A DNA stretch of 51,420 bases from NCBI RefSeq assembly GCF_000429725.1, contig NZ_AUCK01000027.1:1-51420 (forward strand), read 5' to 3'. The notes beneath the pieces were generated by a model that saw nothing but the letters and a program-made list of their open reading frames with translations, was not told the DNA's origin and ran no database searches. Below are positions 1-8,278 of the stretch, piece by piece. Source of the DNA: Alkalicoccus chagannorensis DSM 18086 (GTDB lineage Bacteria; Bacillota; Bacilli; Bacillales; Salisediminibacteriaceae). The position numbers were made by a program, and so were the translations under genes. Positions within the stretch are counted from its first letter, which is position 1. Every line of letters begins with the position of its first letter.

Positions 1-343
1 AAACCGCAAGGTTTATCTCAATGAAAAATGGGAGAAGCAAAAAGAGAATATTCGTCAACTGCTTTCGGAAGAAGAAACTGGAGCAATTTACGGGCGGCGT
101 AAAACCGACGTAGAACCAGTTTTTGGGTTTCTGAAGGCGAATTTGCGTTTCACCAGAATGTCGGTGAGAGGCAAAGACAAGGTGAAACAAGAAATGGGAT
201 TTGCACTCATGGCAGTGAACTTGAGGAAGTTCACTGCCATGAGTCGCCTGCGTTATTCGAATGTACAAACAAAACGCTTCCGATTATCCATTTTGGATAA
301 TCGGAAGCGTTTTTACTTAGCTAGAACTTTTTGTCCCAGCCTC
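1..343 (+). mobile_element. 3' part of an IS1182-like insertion sequence (cut by window edge)
   Basis: The left edge enters a transposase gene whose C-terminus reads GRRKTDVEPVFGFLKANL, the conserved end of IS1182-type DDE transposases. After the conserved coding end come a 19-bp hairpin (271-313) and the sequence GTCCCAGCCTC (333-343). The same end, reverse-complemented, starts a remnant at 5242, which is why I place the element boundary near 343. Family assignment rests on recalled motif similarity and the exact end is inferred from that comparison. The left part, including the other inverted repeat, is outside the window. Confidence 0.7.
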
Positions 344-517
344 CTCTTTCCGTTCTTTTTTTATTCCAGCGCCGTCTTCCCTGCTGAGAAGCAGCAGCTA
401 CAGGAAATGTTCAATGGAAGAAAGACCAGAAGCCTCCAGTTCCCTTCAGTAATAAGGGCAGGGGAGCCCCCTCTAGACAGGAAGCTCCCTATGCTCCTGC
501 GGCACGCACTGCTGTGA
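2..517 (+). CDS. IS1182-like transposase, C-terminal fragment
   Basis: The frame is open from the window edge to the stop at 515-517, so the protein is N-terminally incomplete here. Residues 30-80 of the visible part carry the conserved block YGRRKTDVEPVFGFLKANLRF and GFALMAVNLRKFTAM that closes the catalytic domain of IS1182-type transposases. The conserved part ends near base 244. The last 90 codons run through a hairpin and past the putative IS end, so they are probably a read-through tail rather than functional protein. Whether the element is intact cannot be judged from this window. Confidence 0.65.
   Translation, partial: NRKVYLNEKWEKQKENIRQLLSEEETGAIYGRRKTDVEPVFGFLKANLRFTRMSVRGKDKVKQEMGFALMAVNLRKFTAMSRLRYSNVQTKRFRLSILDNRKRFYLARTFCPSLLFPFFFYSSAVFPAEKQQLQEMFNGRKTRSLQFPSVIRAGEPPLDRKLPMLLRHALL
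205..313. repeat. Two perfect inverted repeats in the IS 3' end
   Basis: The first hairpin has arms ACTCATGGCAGTGAAC (205-220) and GTTCACTGCCATGAGT (229-244) with an 8-nt loop, and lies inside the transposase coding sequence. The second has 19-bp arms at 271-289 and 295-313 with a 5-nt loop and is followed by TTTT, so it can act as a terminator. Both structures recur with different bases but preserved pairing in the remnant at 5242-5523. Confidence 0.85.
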
Positions 518-525
518 GTGAACGT

Positions 526-1716
526 TTAGTTCTCATCCAGGCGCTGCCCAAATTCTTCCAGAAGCACGCCTCCTAGAATAGAGGCTGCATGAAGCATGCT
601 TCGCTCATCAATATCGAACTTCGGATGATGATGCGGGTATGCCTCGGTCCATTCCGGGTGCTTTGCACCTGTAAAGAAGAAGGCGCCACGGACATGCTGC
701 AGATAATAGGCGAAATCTTCGCCGCCCATTTGAGGAGAAGCATGGACAGCTTCCTCAATTCCCTCTGCTTCCTGCGCAACACGCGCTGCGAGCAGGGCCT
801 CTTCCTGATGATTGATGACCGCAGGGTAGCCGCGTTCGTACGTCACTTCCGCTCCTGCTCCATATCCGGCTGCAATTGCGGGCGCGAGCTCCTGTATACG
901 CTGTTCTATCAGAGCGCGGACATCTTCGTCGAAACTGCGTGCCGTGCCGACGATTTTCGCCTGATCGGCAATGACGTTATAGGCATTGACCGATTCGAAA
1001 TGACCGACGCTGACAACGGCTGAGGCCATTGGATCCACCGATCGGCTGACGATGTGCTGCAGAGACTGGATAATCTGCGAGCCGATCAGAATCGCGTCTT
1101 TCGTATGGTGCGGCTGAGCTCCGTGACCACCCTTTCCCTGAACCTGGATTTTGAATTTGTCTGCAGCGGCCATGAGCGGACCTGTGGTGTATTCCATCCG
1201 GCCAAGCGGTGTTGTTGCCCATAAATGGGTGCCATAGACAGCATCCACCCCTTCAAGGCATCCGTCGGCAACCATTTCCTGGGCGCCGCCCGGGGCAAGT
1301 TCTTCGGCATGCTGATGGATAAAACGCACAGTTCCGGCGAGCTTATCCTGCATTTGGTTCAATACTTTTGCGAGAACGAGCAGTTCGGCTGTGTGTCCGT
1401 CATGTCCACAGGCATGCATTCTGCCGTCGACAGTGGAAGCAAAGGGCAGGCCGGTCTCCTCGTGGATCGGCAGGGCGTCAAAATCGGCTCGGAGCGCAAT
1501 AACAGGTCCTGGTGAACCGCCGCGCAGTTCGGCCGTTACTCCGCGTCCGCCGACATTTTCTTTCACGTCGTGACCAAGCTGCCGGTGGTAGTCGGCAATG
1601 TAGGCCGGCGTATGCTCCTCTTCAAAAGAGAGCTCCGGGTGCTGGTGAAGATAGCGTCGGATTTCCACCATCTCCTCGTAGTGGTTCTGTAGCAGAGTCT
1701 GCAGTTCATTATACAT
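526..1716 (-). CDS. M20-family amidohydrolase (aminoacylase/hippurate hydrolase type)
   Basis: A 396-residue cytosolic zinc- or manganese-dependent peptidase-like enzyme expected to remove an acyl group from an N-acyl amino acid or related amide. The metal-binding motif HACGHDGHTA is at residues 101-110 and the catalytic/metal pair HAEE at 136-139, with the dimerisation domain in between about 180 and 290. Length is normal for the AmhX/YxeP/HipO group. The ATG at 1716 is preceded by AGGAGG at good spacing. It is transcribed alone, converging on the IS to its left. The substrate cannot be predicted, because N-acetyl-diaminopimelate, hippurate, IAA-type and N-acyl-cysteine hydrolases share these motifs. 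Confidence 0.88.
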   Translation of the reverse strand: MYNELQTLLQNHYEEMVEIRRYLHQHPELSFEEEHTPAYIADYHRQLGHDVKENVGGRGVTAELRGGSPGPVIALRADFDALPIHEETGLPFASTVDGRMHACGHDGHTAELLVLAKVLNQMQDKLAGTVRFIHQHAEELAPGGAQEMVADGCLEGVDAVYGTHLWATTPLGRMEYTTGPLMAAADKFKIQVQGKGGHGAQPHHTKDAILIGSQIIQSLQHIVSRSVDPMASAVVSVGHFESVNAYNVIADQAKIVGTARSFDEDVRALIEQRIQELAPAIAAGYGAGAEVTYERGYPAVINHQEEALLAARVAQEAEGIEEAVHASPQMGGEDFAYYLQHVRGAFFFTGAKHPEWTEAYPHHHPKFDIDERSMLHAASILGGVLLEEFGQRLDEN

Positions 1717-2032
1717 AGGCGTACCTCCTGAGGCTGAAAGCCAGTATCTTCGTATTCCCTTACTATGATACGATGCTGCGGCCGCTGTGAAAAGGGAAGC
1801 TTCTTCAGGACAACCCGTTTTTCAACCAGCAGCCCGGGGGAGCAGGAAGCGCCTCGGCTGCCAGTGCTTCGGTTGATGCAGATGCAGCGAACCGGAAAAC
1901 AAAAAAGACCCCTGCACGGGGCCTTTTTTCACCTGCTGCGGGCACTGCGTCGGCAGAAGCACGTCTCTGCGTCTGACCTTCACCGCTTTTGTTAGACATC
2001 GAGGGAGATTTCCTCTGTCTCCGCTGCACAGG
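1717..2032. other. Intergenic region between amidohydrolase and ccdA
   Basis: Holds the amidohydrolase ribosome binding site, presumably its promoter (no clear -35/-10 pair seen), and the terminator at 1901-1929. No gene with a plausible start was found. Confidence 0.6.
1901..1929 (-). terminator. Terminator downstream of ccdA
   Basis: A-rich tract, CCCCTGCACGGGG-centred hairpin, then CCTTTTTT. It is near-symmetric, so it could stop transcripts in both directions; on the minus strand it lies about 100 bases past the ccdA stop. Confidence 0.75.
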
Positions 2033-2773
2033 TTAAATAATGTAATACTGAGCCAGGTAGCCGGCCAGACGAGAAAACCATCCGGTAAAGAGCATGATGC
2101 CGATCGCAATCATGACGCCGCCGCCGAATTTCTGGATCAGCGGGAGGTATTTGTTGAGGCTGCGCATCCGGTCGAGCGACTTGGCAAAAATCATGCTGAC
2201 GAGCAGGAATGGAATGGCGAGCCCCGCTGAATAGAAGAACAGCAGGATCATCCCGCCGAATGCACTGCCGTCCTGTCCTGCCAGGGCAAGGATCGAGCCG
2301 AGGACGAGGCCGATGCACGGTGTCCACCCGGCTGCAAAAATAAGGCCGAACGCAATCGACCGGCCAAAGCTGTTGACAGGTTTTGGTCGCCCGATCCGCT
2401 TTTCGCTCATAAGCAGATTCAGTTGAAACACCCCGATGAGCTGTAGACCGAAAAGCACGATAATGATACCGCCGAGCCGTTCAATTAAAGAAGAATGCTC
2501 CAGAAAAAGCCCGCCTACAAGCGAAGAGGAGGCACCGAGTGCAACAAAAATGGAAGTGAAGCCGATGATGAAGCCAATCGACCGGGAGAAAATGAGCCTG
2601 CGGTCGGCTGAAAGCTGGTTCTGCTGTACTTCGCCCCCGGTGAGCTGTGCCAGGTAGGCAGGGAGGAGCGGAAATACGCATGGCGAAATAAAGGATACGA
2701 GTCCGGCGAACATGGCTATCCATATGGTGATAAACGTAAGTTCATCGACAGCAAAAATGCTGAGAATATACAT
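2033..2773 (-). CDS. ccdA: CcdA-type thiol-disulfide transmembrane transporter
   Basis: A 246-residue integral membrane protein with about six transmembrane segments. It belongs to the DsbD/CcdA family, which carries reducing equivalents from cytoplasmic thioredoxin across the membrane to keep haem-binding apocytochrome c and spore-envelope thiols reduced. The two redox cysteines lie in the expected motifs, SPCVFPLLPAYL (Cys32) and GWTPCIG (Cys153). The start ATG at 2773 has GGAG about 10 bases upstream. No thioredoxin-like partner (ResA/StoA) is adjacent, so it must be encoded elsewhere. Family is clear; which partner it serves is inference. Confidence 0.9.
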   Translation of the reverse strand: MYILSIFAVDELTFITIWIAMFAGLVSFISPCVFPLLPAYLAQLTGGEVQQNQLSADRRLIFSRSIGFIIGFTSIFVALGASSSLVGGLFLEHSSLIERLGGIIIVLFGLQLIGVFQLNLLMSEKRIGRPKPVNSFGRSIAFGLIFAAGWTPCIGLVLGSILALAGQDGSAFGGMILLFFYSAGLAIPFLLVSMIFAKSLDRMRSLNKYLPLIQKFGGGVMIAIGIMLFTGWFSRLAGYLAQYYII

Positions 2774-2842
2774 CTTTTTAAACTCCTATTCCGACTATGT
2801 GAAGAAGTCAATACTCTTGATGCTACTATATCTTATCGCACT

Positions 2843-2879
2843 TGTTTGTGGAACCACTGTCACGTAAGTGTCACAAACA
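2843..2879. promoter_or_regulatory. Inverted repeat in the ccdA/PBP divergent intergenic region
   Basis: Arms TGTTTGTG (2843-2850) and CACAAACA (2872-2879) enclose a smaller CACT/AGTG repeat. It lies upstream of ccdA, where an operator would be expected. No regulator is assigned. Confidence 0.4.
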
Positions 2880-3013
2880 GAATGTAAGGGTGGATCCGGG
2901 GCTGGTTCCGTGCTGGGGGAAGGGAACTTTTTTCGTTTTGAAACGTAACAAAAGAAGGTGGTTTCGCGTCCATACTCATGATAGAATGCCCGGAAGCAGG
3001 GGGAGGGAAGACC

Positions 3014-5116
3014 ATGTGGATGAAACGAATAACATATACGATTATTTTTGTACTGCTGACGGCGATCGCCGGGGTGACCACCTATCTAGGTGTGATCATT
3101 TTCGGAAGTTATGCCATCGATGATAAAGAACTGGTAACGAAAGAGTCATCTGTCATGGTATCTGAAGAAGGAGATCCGCTGACGAGACTCTTCACAGAGA
3201 ATAGAGAGTCTGTTGATATCGATGACATTCCTGCGCACGTGCAGGAAGCGTTCATCGCCGTCGAAGACCAGCGTTTTTATGAACATACCGGTATTGATTT
3301 CCGCGCTGTCGGCCGGGCATTGTACCGTGACATTGCCGCTCGCGGTGCTGCAGAGGGAGGAAGTACGATTACCCAGCAGCTTGCCAAGAATGTCTTCTTA
3401 TCGCCTGAAAAATCGCTTCTCCGGAAAACGGAAGAAGCCCTGATTGCAATCAACCTGGAGCACAGATACGAGAAAGAAGAAATTTTGGAAATGTATTTGA
3501 ACCATATTTATTTCGGGCACGGGGCACACGGCGTAGAAGCTGCCTCCCGGCTGTACTTCGGGAAGCCGGTGGAAGAAATCAGTATAGAAGAAGGGGCTCT
3601 GCTCGCAGCGCTGCCAAAAGGGCCAAACCTTTACTCGCCGTTCATTGATGAAGATAGAAGCATGGAGCGGAGAAACCTTGTTCTCGGCCTGATGGAACAG
3701 CAGGATTACCTGAACGCAGAGGAAGCCGTCCGGCTGCAGGGCAGAACCCTCCCTCAGGAGCGGCACAGCGTGACGTCAAACGAGGCGTACGATGCATACG
3801 TCGACCCGGTGCTCGATGAAATTGAACAGCGCTACGGCATCACGGAGGCAGAGGTGCTTGAAGGCGGGTATGAAATCACCGTGCCGATGAACCCCGCTCA
3901 GCAGGAGTCGATGTATGCTGTCTTAAACGAAGAGGAACAGTATCCTGCTGCAGACATGGAAAGCGGGGCGGTACTGCTCAACAATGAAACAGGAGGCGTA
4001 GAAGCAGTGTATGGAGGGAGAGAATATGTCCGGAAAGGGTTCCACCATGCGCTTTCCCCCCGTCAGCCCGGTTCTGTCATGAAGCCGCTGGCGGTGTACG
4101 CTCCAGCTCTGGATGGGGGGCAGTATCACCCGTATTCCCTCCTGGAAGATGAACGGCAGAACTATGACGGCTATGAGCCGGAAAATATCAACAGCATCTA
4201 CGACGGAGAAGTCTCTATGTATGATGCAGTGAAAGATTCGGTCAATGCCCCCGCGGTATGGCTGCTGAACGAGATTTCGATTGATGCTTCTAAAGAGATG
4301 CTGACCGCGCAGAATATCGACCTTGAAGAAGAAGGGCTCGGCATTGCACTCGGCGGACTGGATGAAGGGCTGACCCCGCTGGAGACAGCAGCCGCGTACC
4401 GGACATTCGCTAACAATGGACGGTATTCAGATCCGTACTTTGTAACGGAAATCCAGGACCGTCACGGGGAACGCATCGGTAAAGCTGAGACCGAGGAGAT
4501 AGACGTGATGGACCCCCAGACAGCCTGGTATATGACACGCATGCTTGAAGCAGCTGTCGAAGACGGAACCGGACAGGCGGGAGCGTATGAAGGTGCGCTC
4601 GCGGGAAAAACCGGAACGACGAACGAAGCGCGGGACGTATGGTTTGCTGGATGGACGCCGGAACACAGCGGCGCTGTCTGGATGGGCGGCAGCGGCGGAA
4701 TCGAAGGGGTGTCCAGTGCGGCGCCGACATCCGCCTTTAAAGCGTTGCTGCCTGAAGCGGCGTCCGTATCGGCCTTCACGCAGCCGGACGGCGTCGATGA
4801 CCTGGAAGAACCAATCCGCTTTGTAAATATCAGAGACCTTGAAGCAGATATGTCCATGGGTCTGTTTGGAGCAAGTGTTGAACTCGACTGGTCACCTGCG
4901 GAGGACGAACGTCTGCACTACCGCATTTATCGTACAGACGGGGGACGAGAAGAGCTGGTCGATGAAATTGTTGGAGAATCGACGTATACGGTCGACCGCA
5001 TGAATCACTTCTCGTCGCCTGCGTTTCAGGTTGTGCCGTACAATCCGCAGATCGACCGGGAAGGGGACCCTTCCAATGTAGTGGAGCCGAACTGGTCTCT
5101 GTTTTCCGGAGGATAA
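3014..5116 (+). CDS. pbpF: Class A penicillin-binding protein (PbpF/PBP2c-like)
   Basis: Bifunctional peptidoglycan synthase acting outside the membrane. With the ATG at 3014 it has 700 residues; I chose this start because GGGGGAGGG precedes it, although an in-frame ATG lies at 2978. Order: N-terminal transmembrane anchor (about 5-32); glycosyltransferase domain with catalytic EDQRFYEH (Glu84) and GGSTITQQLAKN (115-126); transpeptidase domain with SVMK (354-357), SVN (409-411) and KTGTT (532-536); then a C-terminal fibronectin-like extension. Length matches B. subtilis PbpF (about 714 residues), which also lies just upstream of hemEHY, so the PbpF call uses synteny. In B. subtilis PbpF is expressed in the forespore; no sigma-G promoter was confirmed here. 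Confidence 0.88.
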   Translation: MWMKRITYTIIFVLLTAIAGVTTYLGVIIFGSYAIDDKELVTKESSVMVSEEGDPLTRLFTENRESVDIDDIPAHVQEAFIAVEDQRFYEHTGIDFRAVGRALYRDIAARGAAEGGSTITQQLAKNVFLSPEKSLLRKTEEALIAINLEHRYEKEEILEMYLNHIYFGHGAHGVEAASRLYFGKPVEEISIEEGALLAALPKGPNLYSPFIDEDRSMERRNLVLGLMEQQDYLNAEEAVRLQGRTLPQERHSVTSNEAYDAYVDPVLDEIEQRYGITEAEVLEGGYEITVPMNPAQQESMYAVLNEEEQYPAADMESGAVLLNNETGGVEAVYGGREYVRKGFHHALSPRQPGSVMKPLAVYAPALDGGQYHPYSLLEDERQNYDGYEPENINSIYDGEVSMYDAVKDSVNAPAVWLLNEISIDASKEMLTAQNIDLEEEGLGIALGGLDEGLTPLETAAAYRTFANNGRYSDPYFVTEIQDRHGERIGKAETEEIDVMDPQTAWYMTRMLEAAVEDGTGQAGAYEGALAGKTGTTNEARDVWFAGWTPEHSGAVWMGGSGGIEGVSSAAPTSAFKALLPEAASVSAFTQPDGVDDLEEPIRFVNIRDLEADMSMGLFGASVELDWSPAEDERLHYRIYRTDGGREELVDEIVGESTYTVDRMNHFSSPAFQVVPYNPQIDREGDPSNVVEPNWSLFSGG

Positions 5117-5123
5117 TCGGCTC

Positions 5124-5191
5124 CTACAGAGGGGACGGGGGCGGCCATCGAGGAGCCTCCGCCGTTCTCCTGACTAGCGGGCCCTCTGTAG
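5124..5191. repeat. Long-armed hairpin downstream of the PBP gene
   Basis: Arms CTACAGAGGG (5124-5133) and CCCTCTGTAG (5182-5191) with a smaller GGCGG/CCGCC hairpin inside (5140-5163). It begins 7 bases after the PBP stop and may end that transcript or protect its 3' end, but no U-run follows. Confidence 0.5.
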
Positions 5192-5241
5192 CACGGAGAA
5201 GCTGCACCTGGTTGCAGAGACCTGCTGCAAAAAAGGTCGGA

Positions 5242-5560
5242 GAGGCTGGGATAAATCGTTCTCCAGTACGTAAAAAACGCTTTCGATGATCCGCTTTGGA
5301 TCGTCGAAAGCGTTTTGTTTGTAAAAGGATAAGCATGTAGTAGATTTCATTAAGGTTAACGGCGGCTCTCAGCTGCTCGGGAAGCAGGAAGAACCCATGC
5401 TTCCCTTAAAGAACCTGCAGTACACGCCGTTCCGATCAAAAGGCGCTCCGCGCTTTTATTCATAACAATCATGAAACGCACTCAAGGCAGTGAACCGGGG
5501 GGGGACGTTCACTGCCTTGAGTGTAAACCCTAGTTCTTGTTTCACCTTATATAAAGAGTT
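5242..5560 (-). mobile_element. Decayed inverted remnant of a related IS1182-like element
   Basis: GAGGCTGGGA at 5242 and the hairpin at 5273-5316 match the reverse complement of the 3' end of the element at 1-343. At 5479-5550 the minus strand encodes a piece similar to the transposase C-terminus (KVKQELGFTLKAVN versus KVKQEMGFALMAVN in the left copy). Between these two pieces lies an unrelated repeat unit (5359-5460), so the remnant has been rearranged. No upstream transposase sequence is recognisable beyond about 5560. Confidence 0.75.
5359..5460 (+). repeat. Dispersed structured repeat, copy A (diverged)
   Basis: Shares GGCGGCTC, CTGCTCGGGAAG, TTCCCT.AAA, ACACGCCGTTCCGA and AAAAGGCGCTCCGCGCTTTT with the copies at 31243 and 51061-51345. 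The central hairpin here is GGGAAGCA (5379-5386) with TGCTTCCC (5398-5405), fully paired although its bases differ from other copies. It is embedded in the IS remnant. Confidence 0.75.
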
Positions 5561-5781
5561 GTCCTCATTCTCAAAAACATGAAAAGAAACTAGGTTAAGA
5601 GATGAAAGTTCAATAAAAACTAAATCCACCGTTTGTGGATATTGAGTACAACAGTGTAGGTAATAGCTAGTATGATGCTTTTAGTGTGGTTTAACCATTT
5701 TCATCTAACTGGTGGTTCTAATATAAAATTAGCGCTCTTCTTATGGTGTTAACTAGAAATGATGAAAGGAATGAGGAACTT

Positions 5782-5979
5782 ATGAAAGACAAGAGAGTAA
5801 AGAAACAAGCCATGATAGGTTTTGTTTTGTTTAGTATTATCATTATAGCTTCAAGTTCACAAATCATCCTTACTACTAATTCTTTTATTAAAGGGATTAG
5901 TTTAATAGCAGTTGTAAGTGGTTCAATTGGCGTTGGCATGAAAATATCTAATTTAAAAAACAAAGACAAGAATACTTAA
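5782..5979 (+). CDS. Small membrane protein of unknown function
   Basis: I do not recognise this gene. The predicted product has 65 residues: a basic N-terminus (MKDKRVKKQA), two hydrophobic segments (about 11-30 and 34-53) separated by a short polar turn, and a Lys/Asn-rich tail. This suggests a two-helix membrane protein with both ends inside by the positive-inside rule. The ATG at 5782 follows GAGG by 5 bases; an in-frame ATG at 5743 has no binding site. The gene and its 200-base upstream region are strikingly AT-rich and use A/T-ending codons, unlike every neighbour, and it sits between an IS remnant and hemE. Transfer from another genome is a reasonable inference. Confidence 0.5.
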   Translation: MKDKRVKKQAMIGFVLFSIIIIASSSQIILTTNSFIKGISLIAVVSGSIGVGMKISNLKNKDKNT

Positions 5980-6270
5980 GTTTTTGACTGTTTAGCCCCA
6001 TGGCAGGCTGCCACCAGGAAGTGAGGGGAAAACATATACATGATAGAGAATTCACAGGCTGGATCCCCGAGGTCTTCCACTGTGTCCATACAGCCGACCG
6101 CTCATGAAGCAAGCTGCATCGATACTGAAACAGGCCCGGGCCGGGGCGTTCATCATTCTGTCACGGGGGTTATGCTTTCTTTCCATCATGAAAAAAGTTA
6201 AAATGTACAGCGGAACAGGTGTTGTCGAGCGAAGCAGCAGCACCCGAAAAATGACAGAGGTGGGTCCAGA

Positions 6271-7326
6271 ATGCAGCAATGGAATGATATGTTTTTACGC
6301 GCGGCGAAGCAGGAGCCTGTAAGCCATACGCCGGTATGGTACATGAGACAGGCGGGCAGGTCGCAGCCGGAGTACCGGGAACTGAAAAAAAAGTACGGCC
6401 TCGAAGAAATCACGAGAATGCCTGAAACGTGTGCGTGGGTGACGAAACTGCCGGTGGACCAGTACAACAATGATGCAGCGATTTTGTACAAAGATATCAT
6501 GACGCCTCTGCCGGCGATCGGCGTGGATGTGTCGATTAAACCTGGTGTAGGTCCGGTCATTGCAAATCCGATTGAGACGATGGCGGACGTACAGCGCCTC
6601 GGAACGCTTCATCCGGAAAAGGATGTCGACTTCGTACTGGAAACGATCCGTATTCTGAGAAAGCAGCTTCACGTTCCGCTGATCAGTTTCAGCGGCGCTC
6701 CGTTCACACTTGCGAGCTATATGATTGAAGGCGGCCCTTCAAAGAATTACAATAAGACCAAAGCGGTCATGTATGGACAGCCGGAAGTCTGGAGCGCCTT
6801 GATGGAGAAGCTGGCAGATCTGGTGATAACCTATACAAAAGCGCAGATTCACGCTGGCTCCCAGGCTATCCAGATTTTTGATTCCTGGATCGGTGCGGTC
6901 AGCCGCGAAGATTACCAGGAGAGCATCAAGCCGTACATGAACAAGATTTTCGCAGCCCTGCAGCCGGAAGGTGTTCCGTTGATCATGCACGGTGTCGGCG
7001 CCAGGCACCTCGCTCAGGACTGGGCGGATCTGCCGCTGGATGTCGTCGGTCTGGACTGGCGCTATCCAATCGCCGATGCCCGCGCAGACGGTATTAAAAA
7101 ATCCCTCCAGGGCAACCTGGATCCGAGTGTGCTGCTTGCTCCCTGGCCGGTGATTGAGAAGAAGGCAAAATCGATTATCGATCAGGGAATCCAGCATCCT
7201 GGTTTCATTTTCAACCTGGGGCACGGGGTTTTTCCGGAGCTCGAGCCAGCCAAACTCAAACAGCTGACTGCGTTTGTACATGAGTATTCAGCTGAAAAAA
7301 TCCAGCAGCAATCACAGAGAGGATGA
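6271..7326 (+). CDS. hemE: Uroporphyrinogen III decarboxylase
   Basis: Decarboxylates the four acetate side chains of uroporphyrinogen III to give coproporphyrinogen III, in the cytosol. The 351-residue product has the full-length single TIM-barrel fold. The signature [16 protein letters not shown] is at 22-37, placing the substrate-binding arginines, and [13 protein letters not shown] follows near 76. [14 protein letters not shown] and the C-terminal GHGVFPE are also conserved. AGAGGTGGG precedes the ATG. First gene of hemEHY, 6 bases ahead of hemH, so the three are almost certainly co-transcribed. A -10-like TAAAAT lies at 6199-6204, but no convincing promoter could be fixed. Confidence 0.97.
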   Translation: MQQWNDMFLRAAKQEPVSHTPVWYMRQAGRSQPEYRELKKKYGLEEITRMPETCAWVTKLPVDQYNNDAAILYKDIMTPLPAIGVDVSIKPGVGPVIANPIETMADVQRLGTLHPEKDVDFVLETIRILRKQLHVPLISFSGAPFTLASYMIEGGPSKNYNKTKAVMYGQPEVWSALMEKLADLVITYTKAQIHAGSQAIQIFDSWIGAVSREDYQESIKPYMNKIFAALQPEGVPLIMHGVGARHLAQDWADLPLDVVGLDWRYPIADARADGIKKSLQGNLDPSVLLAPWPVIEKKAKSIIDQGIQHPGFIFNLGHGVFPELEPAKLKQLTAFVHEYSAEKIQQQSQRG

Positions 7327-7332
7327 TAAGAG

Positions 7333-8274
7333 ATGGCAAAGAAAAAAATGGGGCTTCTCGTCATGGCCTACGGTACACCGAGATCGGAAGAAGAGATTGA
7401 GCCTTTCTACACGCACATCCGCCGGGGGAGAAAACCATCGCAGGAACAGCTCGATGACCTCGTCGGACGCTATCAGGACATCGGCGGCATCTCTCCACTG
7501 GCACGCATTACGACCAATCAGGCTCAGGAGCTCTGTGCCGAACTGAACAAGCGGTACGACGATGTGGAATTTCACGTGTATGAAGGGTTGAAGCATATTG
7601 ATCCGTTCATCGAAGACGCGATTCTTTCGATGAAAAATGACGGCATCGAAGAAGCAGTGAGTATCGTACTCGCTCCCCACTACTCGACATTCAGTGTAAA
7701 ATCCTATAACGGACGTGCGCAGGAAGAATCTGAACTTATTAACGGTCCCGCGATTACGAGCGTGGAGTCCTGGTACGACGATCCGAAGTTCATCGATTTC
7801 TGGGCAGAAGGTATCCGCAGCACGCGGGAAAAGATGTCGGAAGAAGAGAAGGCCAGTCACTGTGTGATCTTTTCTGCTCACAGCCTGCCTGAAAAAATTC
7901 TGGCGGGCGGGGATCCCTACCCGGATCAGCTGAAAGAAACCGCACGGCTCATCGCTGAAAAAGCGGGTGTCGAAAATTACGAAATCGGCTGGCAGAGTGA
8001 AGGCAATACGCCAGACCCTTGGATTGGTCCCGACGTACAGGACCTCACCCGGGATCTCCATGAAAAACATGGATACCAGGCGTACATGTACTGCCCGGTA
8101 GGGTTTGTTGCAGATCACTTGGAAGTACTCTTCGACAACGACTACGAATGTAAAGTGGTCACGGATGAAGTCGGTGCAGGCTACTATCGTCCACCGATGC
8201 CGAATACGGAGCCCGAATTCATCGATTCGCTCGCCGACGTAGTACAGCGTTCCCTGAAAAAACAGGAAGTGTAA
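7333..8274 (+). CDS. hemH: Coproporphyrin III ferrochelatase (HemH/CpfC)
   Basis: Inserts ferrous iron into the porphyrin; in Bacillota the substrate is coproporphyrin III in the coproporphyrin-dependent haem route. The 313-residue protein is close to the B. subtilis enzyme (310) and keeps its catalytic residues at the same numbers: His183 in SAHSLPEK and Glu264 in [11 protein letters not shown]. There is no C-terminal membrane anchor or iron-sulfur cysteine cluster, as usual for the soluble Bacillus type. The ATG follows a GAGGATGATAAGAG binding site overlapping the hemE stop region. It is separated from hemY by 4 bases. Confidence 0.96.
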   Translation: MAKKKMGLLVMAYGTPRSEEEIEPFYTHIRRGRKPSQEQLDDLVGRYQDIGGISPLARITTNQAQELCAELNKRYDDVEFHVYEGLKHIDPFIEDAILSMKNDGIEEAVSIVLAPHYSTFSVKSYNGRAQEESELINGPAITSVESWYDDPKFIDFWAEGIRSTREKMSEEEKASHCVIFSAHSLPEKILAGGDPYPDQLKETARLIAEKAGVENYEIGWQSEGNTPDPWIGPDVQDLTRDLHEKHGYQAYMYCPVGFVADHLEVLFDNDYECKVVTDEVGAGYYRPPMPNTEPEFIDSLADVVQRSLKKQEV

Positions 8275-8278
8275 CCCA

